Of a DNA stretch of 64,000 nt, positions 45,265-53,791 are shown piece after piece. Every line of letters starts with the position of its first letter. The first letter of the stretch is position 1. Under the pieces are notes generated by a model. It made no database searches and was not told the origin of the DNA. It saw only the letters and a list, made by a program, of their open reading frames with translations. This DNA is from Microbacterium nanhaiense (lineage in GTDB: Bacteria; Actinomycetota; Actinomycetes; Actinomycetales; Microbacteriaceae), in assembly GCF_014646015.1 (NCBI RefSeq), contig NZ_BMMQ01000001.1, positions 372,001 through 436,000 of the forward strand. Reading direction: 5' to 3'. The translations under genes were made by a program, and so were the position numbers.

Positions 45265-46185
45265 ATGCCTGAGATCTTCGAACGTGTCGCGAGTGCACCG
45301 GTCGTTCCGCCGCGCCTGCCGCTGGTCGTCCTCCTCACGGGCTTCACCGACGCGGGCGCGACGGTGCAGACGACGATCGAGTACATGCGCGAGAAGCTGA
45401 AGCCCCAGCCCGTCGCGGTCTTCTCGAACGATGCGCTCCTCGACTATCGCGCGCGCCGCCCGATCGTGACCTTCGATCAGGATCACCTCACCGAGTTCCG
45501 TCCGCCGCGCCTGGAGCTCTCGCTGGCGCACGACGCCCTCGGACAGCCGTTCCTCCTGCTCGCCGGCTACGAGCCCGATTTCGTCTGGGACGCATTCACC
45601 GACATCGTGGTGGCGCTCGCGGACGAGTACGACGTGCTCACGATGACCTGGGTGCACGCGATCGCGATGCCCGTGCCGCACACGCGGGCGCTGGCGACGA
45701 CCGTGAGCGGGTCGCGTCACGAACTGATCCAGGCGCATTCGGCGTGGAAGCCGCGCACGCAGGTTCCCGCCACGGCGGGGCACCTGCTCGAGTACCGGCT
45801 GTCCGAGCAGGGCTTCCCTGTCGCGGGCTTCGTCATGCTCGTCCCGCACTATCTCGCGGAGACCAGCTACCCGGCCGCGGCGCTCGCGGCGCTCGACAAG
45901 ATCATGACCGCGACGGGGCTCGTCTTCGGCCTCGACGGGATCCGGGAGGAGGATCGCGACTACCTGCAGCGGATCGGCGAGCAGATCGCCCGCAACGACG
46001 AGCTCGCCCAGATGATCGCGACCCTCGAGCGCCGGTTCGACGCGTACATGGCCGGTGAGCTCGACCAGGCGCGCCGCGACGCGCACCCCGGCTTCGAGGA
46101 GGGCGACTTGCCGAGCGCCGACGAACTGGCGGCGGAGCTCGAGCGCTTCCTCGCCGACCGTCCGGACGACGACTTTCGCCTCTAG
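45265..46185 (+). CDS. PAC2 family protein
   Basis: The 306-residue protein matches the PAC2 (proteasome-assembly-chaperone-like) family of actinobacteria: VVLLTGFTDAGATVQTTIEY near the start, then LLAGYEPDFVWDAF and SAWKPRTQVPATAGHLLEY. The archaeal/eukaryotic relatives are chaperones or regulators; the bacterial role is not settled. Genes of this family often sit near pepA and sigA, as here. Confidence 0.88.
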   Translation: MPEIFERVASAPVVPPRLPLVVLLTGFTDAGATVQTTIEYMREKLKPQPVAVFSNDALLDYRARRPIVTFDQDHLTEFRPPRLELSLAHDALGQPFLLLAGYEPDFVWDAFTDIVVALADEYDVLTMTWVHAIAMPVPHTRALATTVSGSRHELIQAHSAWKPRTQVPATAGHLLEYRLSEQGFPVAGFVMLVPHYLAETSYPAAALAALDKIMTATGLVFGLDGIREEDRDYLQRIGEQIARNDELAQMIATLERRFDAYMAGELDQARRDAHPGFEEGDLPSADELAAELERFLADRPDDDFRL

Positions 46186-46383
46186 TCCGGAATAGGCGTC
46201 GCGCGGACCGCGTTATCTCATACTGCGACGTGCCGGGTCAAGAACCCAGCCGAATGTATGAGAGAATGAATGCCCGAGCCGTTGTCAGGTCGATCCTTCG
46301 GGATCATCCGCTTGACAAGGGCCTTAATCGTGTTCGAACACACCCGAGTGCGGGCGCCAGGCGCACCCGGGGAAAGGTGAAAC

Positions 46384-47598
46384 GTGACTCCTGCCACGAA
46401 GACCACGAAGACCGACGAGCCTGAAGAGGCTACGCCGGCAGCGAAGAAGACTACGGCCAAGAAGACGACCGCCGCCGCCAAGAAGGCGCCGGCAAAGAAG
46501 AACACCCGCGCCAAGGGCGACGCGGTTGACCAGATCCTCAACGACGGCGCCGCGGAGCCCGACGAGGCGGACGAGCCGAAGGCCGCAAAGGCCGAGCAGG
46601 TGGAGCCGCTGCCCTCGGGCGCGATCGTGATCTCCGCGTCCGAAGAAGAGGACGTCCCGGTCTACTCGACCCAGATCACGGGTGCGACCGCGGATCCGGT
46701 CAAGGACTACCTCAAGCAGATCGGTAAGGTTCCGCTGCTGAATGCGGCCGAAGAGGTCGACCTCGCGATGCGCATCGAGGCGGGCCTGTTCGCCGAAGAG
46801 AAGCTGTCGCACATGTCGGCGGCCGAGAAGCAGACGCAGCTCGGCCTCGACATGCAGTGGGTCGTCCGCGACGGTCGCCGCGCGAAGAGCCACCTGCTCG
46901 GTGCGAACCTGCGCCTCGTCGTCTCGCTCGCCAAGCGCTACACGGGTCGCGGCATGCAGTTCCTCGACCTGATCCAGGAGGGCAACCTGGGTCTCATCCG
47001 CGCCGTCGAGAAGTTCGACTACACCAAGGGCTTCAAGTTCTCGACCTACGCCACGTGGTGGATCCGACAGGCCATCACGCGCGCCATGGCCGACCAGGCC
47101 CGCACGATCCGCATCCCGGTGCACATGGTCGAGGTCATCAACAAGCTCGCCCGCGTGCAGCGGCAGATGCTGCAGGACCTGGGACGCGAACCCACGCCCG
47201 AGGAGCTCGCGCACGAGCTCGACATGACGCCCGAGAAGGTCGTCGAGGTGCAGAAGTACGGTCGCGAGCCGATCTCGCTGCACACGCCCCTCGGCGAGGA
47301 CGGCGACAGCGAGTTCGGTGACCTCATTGAGGACACCGAGGCCGTCGTGCCCGCGGACGCCGTGGGATTCACCATGCTCCAGCGCCAGCTCGAGGGGCTC
47401 CTCGACTCGCTCTCGGAGCGCGAAGCGGGCGTGATCCGCATGCGCTTCGGCCTGGGCGACGGACAGCCGAAGACCCTCGACCAGATCGGCGACACCTTCG
47501 GCGTCACGCGCGAGCGGATCCGCCAGATCGAGTCGAAGACCATGGCGAAGCTGCGGCACCCCAGCCGTTCGCAGTCGCTGCGGGACTACCTCGAATGA
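46384..47598 (+). CDS. sigA: Principal sigma factor SigA (RpoD/HrdB)
   Basis: The 404-residue protein has a Lys/Ala-rich N-terminus (region 1.1-like, low complexity, residues 8-45). Region 1.2 is [12 protein letters not shown], region 2 is [30 protein letters not shown] and [17 protein letters not shown], then come region 3 and region 4 ([20 protein letters not shown]). It directs RNA polymerase to housekeeping promoters. It starts at GTG 46384. The stop overlaps the next ATG. Confidence 0.96.
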   Translation: MTPATKTTKTDEPEEATPAAKKTTAKKTTAAAKKAPAKKNTRAKGDAVDQILNDGAAEPDEADEPKAAKAEQVEPLPSGAIVISASEEEDVPVYSTQITGATADPVKDYLKQIGKVPLLNAAEEVDLAMRIEAGLFAEEKLSHMSAAEKQTQLGLDMQWVVRDGRRAKSHLLGANLRLVVSLAKRYTGRGMQFLDLIQEGNLGLIRAVEKFDYTKGFKFSTYATWWIRQAITRAMADQARTIRIPVHMVEVINKLARVQRQMLQDLGREPTPEELAHELDMTPEKVVEVQKYGREPISLHTPLGEDGDSEFGDLIEDTEAVVPADAVGFTMLQRQLEGLLDSLSEREAGVIRMRFGLGDGQPKTLDQIGDTFGVTRERIRQIESKTMAKLRHPSRSQSLRDYLE

Positions 47599-48284
47599 GC
47601 GAGGCGAACGAGGGCAAGGCCCTTCAGGTTCACGTCGACGGCATCGACTTCCTGCGCATTCCCGTGCGCACGCGCGTCATCATGCCGGGCGACACGCTCG
47701 ACGAGGTCATCCGCACCTATGCGGTGGACCAGGTTCAGCCCGGCGATCTGCTGTTCGTGACGGAGAAGATCGTCGCGATCATGCAGGGCCGCTCGTACAT
47801 GATGAGCGAGATCAAGCCGCGTAAGCTCGCGACCTTCCTGTCGCGCTACGTGACGAAGACCGCGTACGGCATCGGACTCGGCATTCCCGAGACGATGGAG
47901 TTCGCTCTGCGCGAGGTCGGAACGCCGCGCATCCTGTTCGCGGCCGCCGTCTCCGCCGTCACGAAGCTGTTCGGGCGCCGCGGCGACTTCTACCGCATCG
48001 CGGGGGAGAAGGCGCGCGCGATCGACGGGCCGACGCCCGGGACGATCCCGCCCTACAACGAGGCCGTCGTGCTCGGGCCGGAGCGCCCGCGCGAGGTGGC
48101 GTTCGAGGTCAAGAAGATCGTCGGGTGCGATGTCGCTGTTGTCGACATCAACGACATCGGGGGAAACATCCTCGGCTCGACGCTCGACAAGACCGCGGAG
48201 CGCCAGCTGGTGAAGATCCTGAGCGACAACCCGCTCGGACAGGGCCACCAGTCGACGCCGATGGGAATCATCCGCAAGGCCTGA
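47595..48284 (+). CDS. Coenzyme F420:L-glutamate ligase-like protein (CofE family)
   Basis: The 229-residue protein matches the CofE/F420-0 gamma-glutamyl ligase fold: [18 protein letters not shown], then [14 protein letters not shown] and [16 protein letters not shown]. No other F420 genes are present in the window and many Microbacteriaceae lack F420, so another amide-forming role is possible. It overlaps sigA by 4 bases (ATGA). Confidence 0.75.
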   Translation: MSEANEGKALQVHVDGIDFLRIPVRTRVIMPGDTLDEVIRTYAVDQVQPGDLLFVTEKIVAIMQGRSYMMSEIKPRKLATFLSRYVTKTAYGIGLGIPETMEFALREVGTPRILFAAAVSAVTKLFGRRGDFYRIAGEKARAIDGPTPGTIPPYNEAVVLGPERPREVAFEVKKIVGCDVAVVDINDIGGNILGSTLDKTAERQLVKILSDNPLGQGHQSTPMGIIRKA

Positions 48285-48308
48285 CGGCCGGATCCAGAAA
48301 AGGCTCGC

Positions 48309-49889
48309 ATGGGACTCGCTCGCGCGAGCGCCATGATCGCGGCCGGGACGCTCGCGTCCCGCGTCAGCGGTCTGGCGCGCACGATGGTACTCGTCGCGGC
48401 GGTCGGCAGCGTTGGCCGTGCCGGTGACGCATTCGGCACGGCCAACCAGCTTCCGAACAGCATCTACCAGGTCATCTCCGCGGGCATCCTGACGGGCGTC
48501 ATCGTGCCGCAGGTCGTGCGCGTGAGCGCCCAGAAGGACGGCGGACACGCCTTCCTGCAGAAGATCCTGACGCTGGGTGCGACGTTGATGGCGGTCATCA
48601 CGATCGCCGCGACGCTGGCGGCGCCGCTGTTCGTCGACCTCTTTGCGTCGAACTACAGCGGCCCGCAGCGGGCCCTCGCGACGAGCTTCGCGTACTGGTG
48701 CATTCCCCAACTGTTCTTCTACGGAATGTTCGCGCTGCTCGGCGAGATCCTGAACGCGCGCAAGGTGTTCGGGCCATACGCCTGGGCACCGGTGATCAAC
48801 AACGTCGTGTCGATCGCCGGTTTCGTTGCGTTCATCGTGATCTTCGGCGGCGACCAGACCGAGGTGTCGGCGTGGACCACTCCCATGATCGTGGTCCTCG
48901 CCGGGTGTGCGACGCTCGGTATCGTCGCGCAGCTCGTCGTCCTGATGGCGTTCTGGCGGCGGCTCGGGATCCCGCTCCGCCCGGATTTCCACTGGCGCGG
49001 GATGGGCCTCGGCGCGATGCGCAACCTGGCCTCGTGGACCCTCGTGACGACCCTCATCGGACAACTGGTCGGCATCGTGCAGCAGCGCACGATGTCGGAG
49101 GCCTCCGGTGACTTCCCATCGGTCTTCGCCTCGCAGAACGCGTGGCTCGTGTACATGGTGCCGTACTCGGTGCTCATTCTCGCGATCGGGACCCCGTACT
49201 TCACGCGCCTCAGCGAGCACGCCGCGGCGGGCCGTCACGACGAGCTGCGCGGCGACATCAGCCAGTCGATCCGCACGCTCGGCTTCTTCGTGGTCGCGGC
49301 CACCGCGGCCGTCGCCGCCGCGGCCGTCCCCGCGTCGCGCATGTTCAGCAACAGCGCCGACAGCGCCGTGTTGATCGCGCCCGTCCTCGTCGGCTATCTG
49401 GTCAGTCTCATCCCGATGGCCGTGCTGTACATCGTGCAGCGCACCTTCTACGCCTATGGCGACGCGCGAACGCCCTTCGTGTTCACCGTAGTGCAGGGCG
49501 CGCTCGTGCTCGTCTTCACCCTGCTGATCGCGGCCTTTGCTCCGCAGGAGCACATCACGTCGCTCGTCGCCCTCGCTCAGTCGACCGCCGGCATCGCGCA
49601 GACCATGCTCGCGACGGTCCTGCTGCGCCGCAAAATCGGTCCGCTGGGGCTCGGACCCACGTGGCTCGCGCTCGTGCGTTTCGGCGTCGTCGCCGCCGTT
49701 GCGGGCGCGGCCGGCTGGGGCACCTATCTGCTGCTCGGCTCCAGCGAGGGGTGGATGCTCGCGAACCGCTTCACGGGCGCCGCGGGAGCCGTCATCGTTG
49801 CAAGCGTCGTGGGCGTCGTGTACGTCGCCATCCTGGCGCTCCTGCGGGCGCCCGAGGTGAAGGCCGCGATCGCGCGGATCCGCCGCTGA
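48309..49889 (+). CDS. murJ: Lipid II flippase MurJ
   Basis: The 526-residue protein has about 14 membrane helices of the MviN/MurJ (MOP) superfamily, with ASRVSGLARTMVL at the start, NQLPNSIYQVISAGILTGVI in helices 1-2 and the later RTFYAYGDARTPF motif. It flips lipid-linked peptidoglycan precursor across the membrane. The actinobacterial C-terminal kinase-like extension is absent. It is separated from the convergent ATP-grasp gene by 15 bases. Confidence 0.92.
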   Translation: MGLARASAMIAAGTLASRVSGLARTMVLVAAVGSVGRAGDAFGTANQLPNSIYQVISAGILTGVIVPQVVRVSAQKDGGHAFLQKILTLGATLMAVITIAATLAAPLFVDLFASNYSGPQRALATSFAYWCIPQLFFYGMFALLGEILNARKVFGPYAWAPVINNVVSIAGFVAFIVIFGGDQTEVSAWTTPMIVVLAGCATLGIVAQLVVLMAFWRRLGIPLRPDFHWRGMGLGAMRNLASWTLVTTLIGQLVGIVQQRTMSEASGDFPSVFASQNAWLVYMVPYSVLILAIGTPYFTRLSEHAAAGRHDELRGDISQSIRTLGFFVVAATAAVAAAAVPASRMFSNSADSAVLIAPVLVGYLVSLIPMAVLYIVQRTFYAYGDARTPFVFTVVQGALVLVFTLLIAAFAPQEHITSLVALAQSTAGIAQTMLATVLLRRKIGPLGLGPTWLALVRFGVVAAVAGAAGWGTYLLLGSSEGWMLANRFTGAAGAVIVASVVGVVYVAILALLRAPEVKAAIARIRR

Positions 49890-49904
49890 ATCCGACGGTC
49901 GGAC

Positions 49905-50939
49905 TCAGCGTCGCTTGTCGAGGACGCCCGGGCCGATCGCCTCGCGGTAGCGGTGCAGCAGACCCGTCCGCACGCCCGAGGCGGTGGGCTTCATCTGGAA
50001 CACGCTGGAGTTGTGGTTCGCCTCGATGAGCGCAGGGCCGTTCGCGGTGATCGCGATGTCCCACCCGACGTACGGGATCGTGGGGAGGCGCTTCGAGGCC
50101 TCCTCGACCATCTCCAGGATCTTCGCGAAGTGCGGCACACGGAAGCCCGTGATGCTGGTTCCCGTGATCGGGTGCTCGGGGTAGACGTTCGACTGCTTGT
50201 CGACACCCGGGTACAGAGCGACGCCGTCGTCGTCGAGCATCGTGAACATGCCGCCGGAGGCGAAGTTGTCGATCACGGATCCGTTGCCGATGCGCAGCAC
50301 CGATGCGATGACGTGAAGGGTGCCGTGCGGGTCGCGGTACGTGATCATCCGCACCGTGTTCACGCTGTCGGGGTACAGCCGGTCAAGATCGGGGTGCTGC
50401 TGCAGCACCTCCTCGACGAGCGTCTGGTCGTTGTTGATGAGGCTCTGCCGGAAGACCGCGGGGTCGTCGACGTCCGCGGTCGCGACGATCGAGATCCCCG
50501 CGCCGCCCTCGCCGCCCGCGGGCTTCGCGATGACGCGGTCGTGGCGGGCGAGGAAGGCGGCGAGTTCGTCATCGCTCGCGGTGGCGGCATCGATCCACTC
50601 GCGGCCGATGAGATCGGCGAAGTCGTTCAGGAAGCGGATCTTGTCGCCGACGATGGCGCGCGAGTCCGGACCGTTCAGGGTCGAGTTCAGGCGGAACGCC
50701 TTGGGGTGGGTCATCCAGGTCTTGCGCTCCGAGGCGGTGAGCAGGCGGATATCCCACACCAGGTAGTCGCGGAAGGCCATCTCATAGCGCACGGAGCACC
50801 AGAGCATGTCGGCGATGATCACGGGCAGCGGTGCCTTCGAGACACGCTTGACACCCTTGGCGATATCGATCAGCTGGGTGGGATTGAGGCGCCGAGCCCG
50901 GTTGAAGAGATACTGCACGCGCAACTGCTTCTGGTCCAC
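49905..50939 (-). CDS. Sugar-transfer-associated ATP-grasp protein (first paralogue)
   Basis: The 344-residue protein, starting at GTG 50939, matches the sugar-transfer-associated ATP-grasp family: DRVIAKPAGGEGGAGISIV (ATP-binding loop), VNTVRMITYRD, VASVLRIGNGSVIDNFASGG and IPYVGWDIAITANGPALIEAN (metal-binding Glu/Asn). Such enzymes probably ligate an amino acid or acid to a cell-surface glycan. It is divergent from a second paralogue 91 bases away. Confidence 0.85.
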   Translation of the reverse strand: MDQKQLRVQYLFNRARRLNPTQLIDIAKGVKRVSKAPLPVIIADMLWCSVRYEMAFRDYLVWDIRLLTASERKTWMTHPKAFRLNSTLNGPDSRAIVGDKIRFLNDFADLIGREWIDAATASDDELAAFLARHDRVIAKPAGGEGGAGISIVATADVDDPAVFRQSLINNDQTLVEEVLQQHPDLDRLYPDSVNTVRMITYRDPHGTLHVIASVLRIGNGSVIDNFASGGMFTMLDDDGVALYPGVDKQSNVYPEHPITGTSITGFRVPHFAKILEMVEEASKRLPTIPYVGWDIAITANGPALIEANHNSSVFQMKPTASGVRTGLLHRYREAIGPGVLDKRR

Positions 50940-51030
50940 CGCGCAAGGCTAGCACGCGGTCATTCAGCCTGAATCAGAGGGCGCCTCGGTAAAGTGGGTG
51001 CTTCCGAGACCCGCCCAGGAAAGGTCCTTC

Positions 51031-52077
51031 GTGTCCCCAGCTGTTGCGCCCGTGCGCCGCCTCAAGTACTTCGTGAGCCGACTCGCTTCGTTCAACCTGT
51101 CGCGCCCCTGGGGCTTTGCGAAGCAGATCGCGGAGGAGCAGGGCAAGTGGGCGCCCGGCGTGCTCGCCGACATGATGATCTGGGCCGCGTTCCACGACAC
51201 CGCGTACATCGACTTCTACGAGGCCGACTTCGCGCTCCTGACGAAGAAGGAGCGCAAGACCTTCATGACGGCGCTCGTGCAGCACCACCTCGCCGACACG
51301 CTCAACGATCCGGTCGACGTCCTGATCCTCGAGAACAAGATCTCGTTCCACAAGCGTTTCGCCGAGTATGCGCGCCGCGAATGGCTCGATCTCGAGAACT
51401 CGACGCTCGCCGACTTCCAGGGCTTCGCGCAGCGCCACCCGGTGATCATCGCGAAGACGCCCGTCGGGCGCGAGGGCAAGGGCGTGTTCCGTTACGACAT
51501 GGCGGAGGTCGCCGACGCCGAAGCATTCCGCGCGGAGCTGATCTCAAAGGGGCAGACCCTTCTCGAAGAGCCGATCGTGCAACACCCCTACCTGGCGGAG
51601 TACTGCGCCGGCACCGTCAACACGACCCGCGTCGCGACGTTCTTCGACGGCGAGAAGGTGCACATCCTCATGGGTGCGCAGAAGTTCGGCCGCGGTTCGG
51701 TCTCCGACCAGTTCACCTGGGGCGGCTTCTTCACGATGCTGGACGAGAACGGGCGCTCCTTCGGGCCCGGCCACACCGGCAAGCACGTCAGCAAGTACGA
51801 GACCCACCCCGAGTCGGGCAAGTCGATCGTCGACTTCCAGGTGCCGATGTGGGACGAGGTCGTCGCCTTTCTCGACCGCGCGGCCCGCGAACTGCCGACC
51901 GTACCGTACGTCGGGTGGGACATCGCGGTCGGCCCCGACGGGCCGATCCTCGTGGAGGGAAACTGGACGCCGGGGCTCTACGAGACCCGCGTGAGCGCGA
52001 CCGGGATCCGCACGGGTTCGCGCGCGCGTCACAAGCCGGTCCTCGACGCCGCGGCCTCGGCCTCCTCCCGCCGCTGA
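51031..52077 (+). CDS. Sugar-transfer-associated ATP-grasp protein (second paralogue)
   Basis: The 348-residue protein parallels the divergent neighbour block by block: VIIAKTPVGREGKGVFRYD, VNTTRVATFFDG, FGRGSVSDQFTWGG and VPYVGWDIAVGPDGPILVEGN, with the metal-binding EGN. GTG 51031 is chosen as start because AGGAAAGG lies six bases upstream. It is two bases upstream of the first alanine-racemase-like gene. An operon of ATP-grasp ligase plus amino-acid racemase suggests attaching a D-amino acid to a surface polymer. Confidence 0.85.
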   Translation: MSPAVAPVRRLKYFVSRLASFNLSRPWGFAKQIAEEQGKWAPGVLADMMIWAAFHDTAYIDFYEADFALLTKKERKTFMTALVQHHLADTLNDPVDVLILENKISFHKRFAEYARREWLDLENSTLADFQGFAQRHPVIIAKTPVGREGKGVFRYDMAEVADAEAFRAELISKGQTLLEEPIVQHPYLAEYCAGTVNTTRVATFFDGEKVHILMGAQKFGRGSVSDQFTWGGFFTMLDENGRSFGPGHTGKHVSKYETHPESGKSIVDFQVPMWDEVVAFLDRAARELPTVPYVGWDIAVGPDGPILVEGNWTPGLYETRVSATGIRTGSRARHKPVLDAAASASSRR

Positions 52078-52079
52078 CG

Positions 52080-52733
52080 ATGAGTTTCGGATCCTCGAGC
52101 GCACCCATCGCGCGGATCTCGCGCTCCGCGCTCGCGCGGAACGTCGCGATCGCGCACGCGAAGGATCCCTCGGCGGCGATCGACCTGCGGCGCGATGCCT
52201 GCGGCCACGGCGCGGACATCGTCGCCGCGGTCGCGCGCGAGGCGGGGGTCGGCACGGCGCTGCGCGACGGGGAACCGCCCGTGGCGACGCTTCCCGTCGA
52301 GGACGTCTTCGGACTCGAAGGTCGCGGCGAGCCGGCGATGACCCTCGTCGCGCCCGTCCTGCAGACGAAGCTCCTGCTCGAGGGCGAGGGCGTCTCCTAC
52401 GGGTATCGGTATCGACCCGAACGGGATACCCGCATCGCGCTGGTCTCGGGCGGATACGCACAGGGCATCGCGCGGGCGATCGGCTGGACCGACGACGAGC
52501 CCGCCGGTACGGTCGCGGTCGACGGCGAGGAATGCCCCATCATCGGTCGGGTCGCGATGGACGTCTGCGTCGTCGAGCTGGGGGACGCGGAGGTCGAACC
52601 CCGCGACGAGGTCGTGTTCTTCGGCGCCGGGATGCCGCACCTGTTGCGCCAGTGGGCGCTGGCCACCGGTTGGACGGAACTCGAGCTCGCCGCGATCGCG
52701 GGCCTCCACGCGCGACGCGAGGAGGTCGTATGA
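52080..52733 (+). CDS. Alanine-racemase-like protein lacking the barrel and PLP lysine
   Basis: The 217-residue protein is much shorter than alanine racemase (about 370). Its N-terminus keeps the first strand and PLP loop, but DLRRDACGHG has Arg37 where VVKADAYGHG has the PLP lysine. Most of the TIM barrel is missing. The C-terminal beta domain is well kept: EGVSYGYRYRPERDTRIALV with Tyr107 at the catalytic tyrosine position, SGGYAQGIAR and IIGRVAMDVCVV. On its own it could not bind PLP covalently. It overlaps the next gene by 4 bases (ATGA). Confidence 0.75.
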   Translation: MSFGSSSAPIARISRSALARNVAIAHAKDPSAAIDLRRDACGHGADIVAAVAREAGVGTALRDGEPPVATLPVEDVFGLEGRGEPAMTLVAPVLQTKLLLEGEGVSYGYRYRPERDTRIALVSGGYAQGIARAIGWTDDEPAGTVAVDGEECPIIGRVAMDVCVVELGDAEVEPRDEVVFFGAGMPHLLRQWALATGWTELELAAIAGLHARREEVV

Positions 52734-53755
52734 GCGCCGAGCTGCGCGTGAATCTCGATCGGTTGCGCGCCAATGTGCGTGCCGTGCGGGAACGCATGGC
52801 GCCCGCGGAGGTGCTCGTCGTCATCAAAGACGACGCTTACGGGCAGGGCGTCGAACCGATCGTCGGCGCCGCGCTCGACGCGGGCGCGAGGTGGTTCGGC
52901 GGGATCGACGTCGACAGCGCCGTGCGCGCGAAGAGCGTGGCGGGCGATCGGGCACGGGTGTTCTGCTGGATGACGGTATCGGACGACGAGGCTCGCGCCG
53001 CGATCGCGGCCGGCCTCGAGCTCGGCGTCGGCGACGCGGCGTACCTCGAGCAGGTCGCCGCCATCGGCGGACCCGCAACGGTGCACCTGAAGATCGACAC
53101 GGGCCTCCGCAGGAACGGCGTGCGGCCGGAGCGGTGGCGCGCCTTCTGCGCGCGCGCCGCCGAGCACGAGCGCGCCGGGCGGATCCGGGTCGCGGGCATC
53201 TGGAGCCACATCGCCGAGGCCTCCGACGCGGACGACGACGTCTCGCGCGCGCTGTTCGATGCGGCCGTGACGGTGGCGCGCGGGGAGGGACTCTCGCCCG
53301 AGATCCGCCATCTCGCCGCGAGCGCGGCCGCGTGGCATCGGCCGGAGTTCCGCTATGAGATGGTGCGGATCGGCGCGTTCTGCTACGGCGTGCGATCGGC
53401 CGACGGGCCCGACATCCCGGGAACGGCGCCCATCTCGTCGCTCGTCGCGAAAGCGATCTCGATCGGCGAGGACGTGGAGATCTCGCTGGGCGCGGTCGAC
53501 GGATACCCCTCCGCCCTCGCCGGGCGAGCGCACGCGGCGACCCCGGGAGGAGCACGGCCCGTCGTGCGGGTGGATCCGTTCTCGTCGCGCATCGAGGCAT
53601 GGCCCGGTGCCGCGGTGGGGGATGAGGTGATCCTCTTCGGTGACGGCGGCCACGGTGAGCCCACACCGACCGACCTTGCGGAGCTGATCGACACCGTGGG
53701 TGAGGAACCGCTCCTGCGCGTCTCGCCCCTCGTCTCTCGCGTCTACACGCCGTAG
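52730..53755 (+). CDS. Alanine-racemase-like protein with PLP lysine but no catalytic tyrosine
   Basis: The 341-residue protein has a full PLP-binding barrel with LVVIKDDAYGQG (Lys33), HLKIDTGLRRNGVR, GIWSHIAEASD and RIGAFCYGVR. In the C-terminal domain the catalytic SYG...Y block is replaced by GEDVEISLGAVDGYPSAL, with Leu at the tyrosine position, and the GRVAMD motif reads VVRVDPFSSR. It complements the previous gene, which has the tyrosine but not the lysine. GAGGAGG precedes the ATG. Confidence 0.8.
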   Translation: MSAELRVNLDRLRANVRAVRERMAPAEVLVVIKDDAYGQGVEPIVGAALDAGARWFGGIDVDSAVRAKSVAGDRARVFCWMTVSDDEARAAIAAGLELGVGDAAYLEQVAAIGGPATVHLKIDTGLRRNGVRPERWRAFCARAAEHERAGRIRVAGIWSHIAEASDADDDVSRALFDAAVTVARGEGLSPEIRHLAASAAAWHRPEFRYEMVRIGAFCYGVRSADGPDIPGTAPISSLVAKAISIGEDVEISLGAVDGYPSALAGRAHAATPGGARPVVRVDPFSSRIEAWPGAAVGDEVILFGDGGHGEPTPTDLAELIDTVGEEPLLRVSPLVSRVYTP

Positions 53756-53787
53756 CGGGCCCGGCGCCCTCGAGAACCGAGCCCGCT
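53754..53787. terminator. Weak hairpin between convergent genes
   Basis: AGCGGGC at 53754-53760 pairs with GCCCGCT at 53781-53787 around a 20-base loop. It lies between the racemase-like gene and the convergent lipoprotein gene. Confidence 0.4.
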
Positions 53788-53791
53788 CTGA

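Noticed and set aside
46312..46340. TTGACA upstream of sigA as a -35 box
   Set aside because: TTGACA at 46312-46317 is good but no convincing -10 hexamer lies 16-18 bases downstream, so the promoter is not called.
47586..49553. 655-codon minus-strand frame opposite the CofE-like gene and murJ
   Set aside because: Charge-rich antisense artefact of GC-rich third positions; murJ helices on the plus strand are unmistakable.
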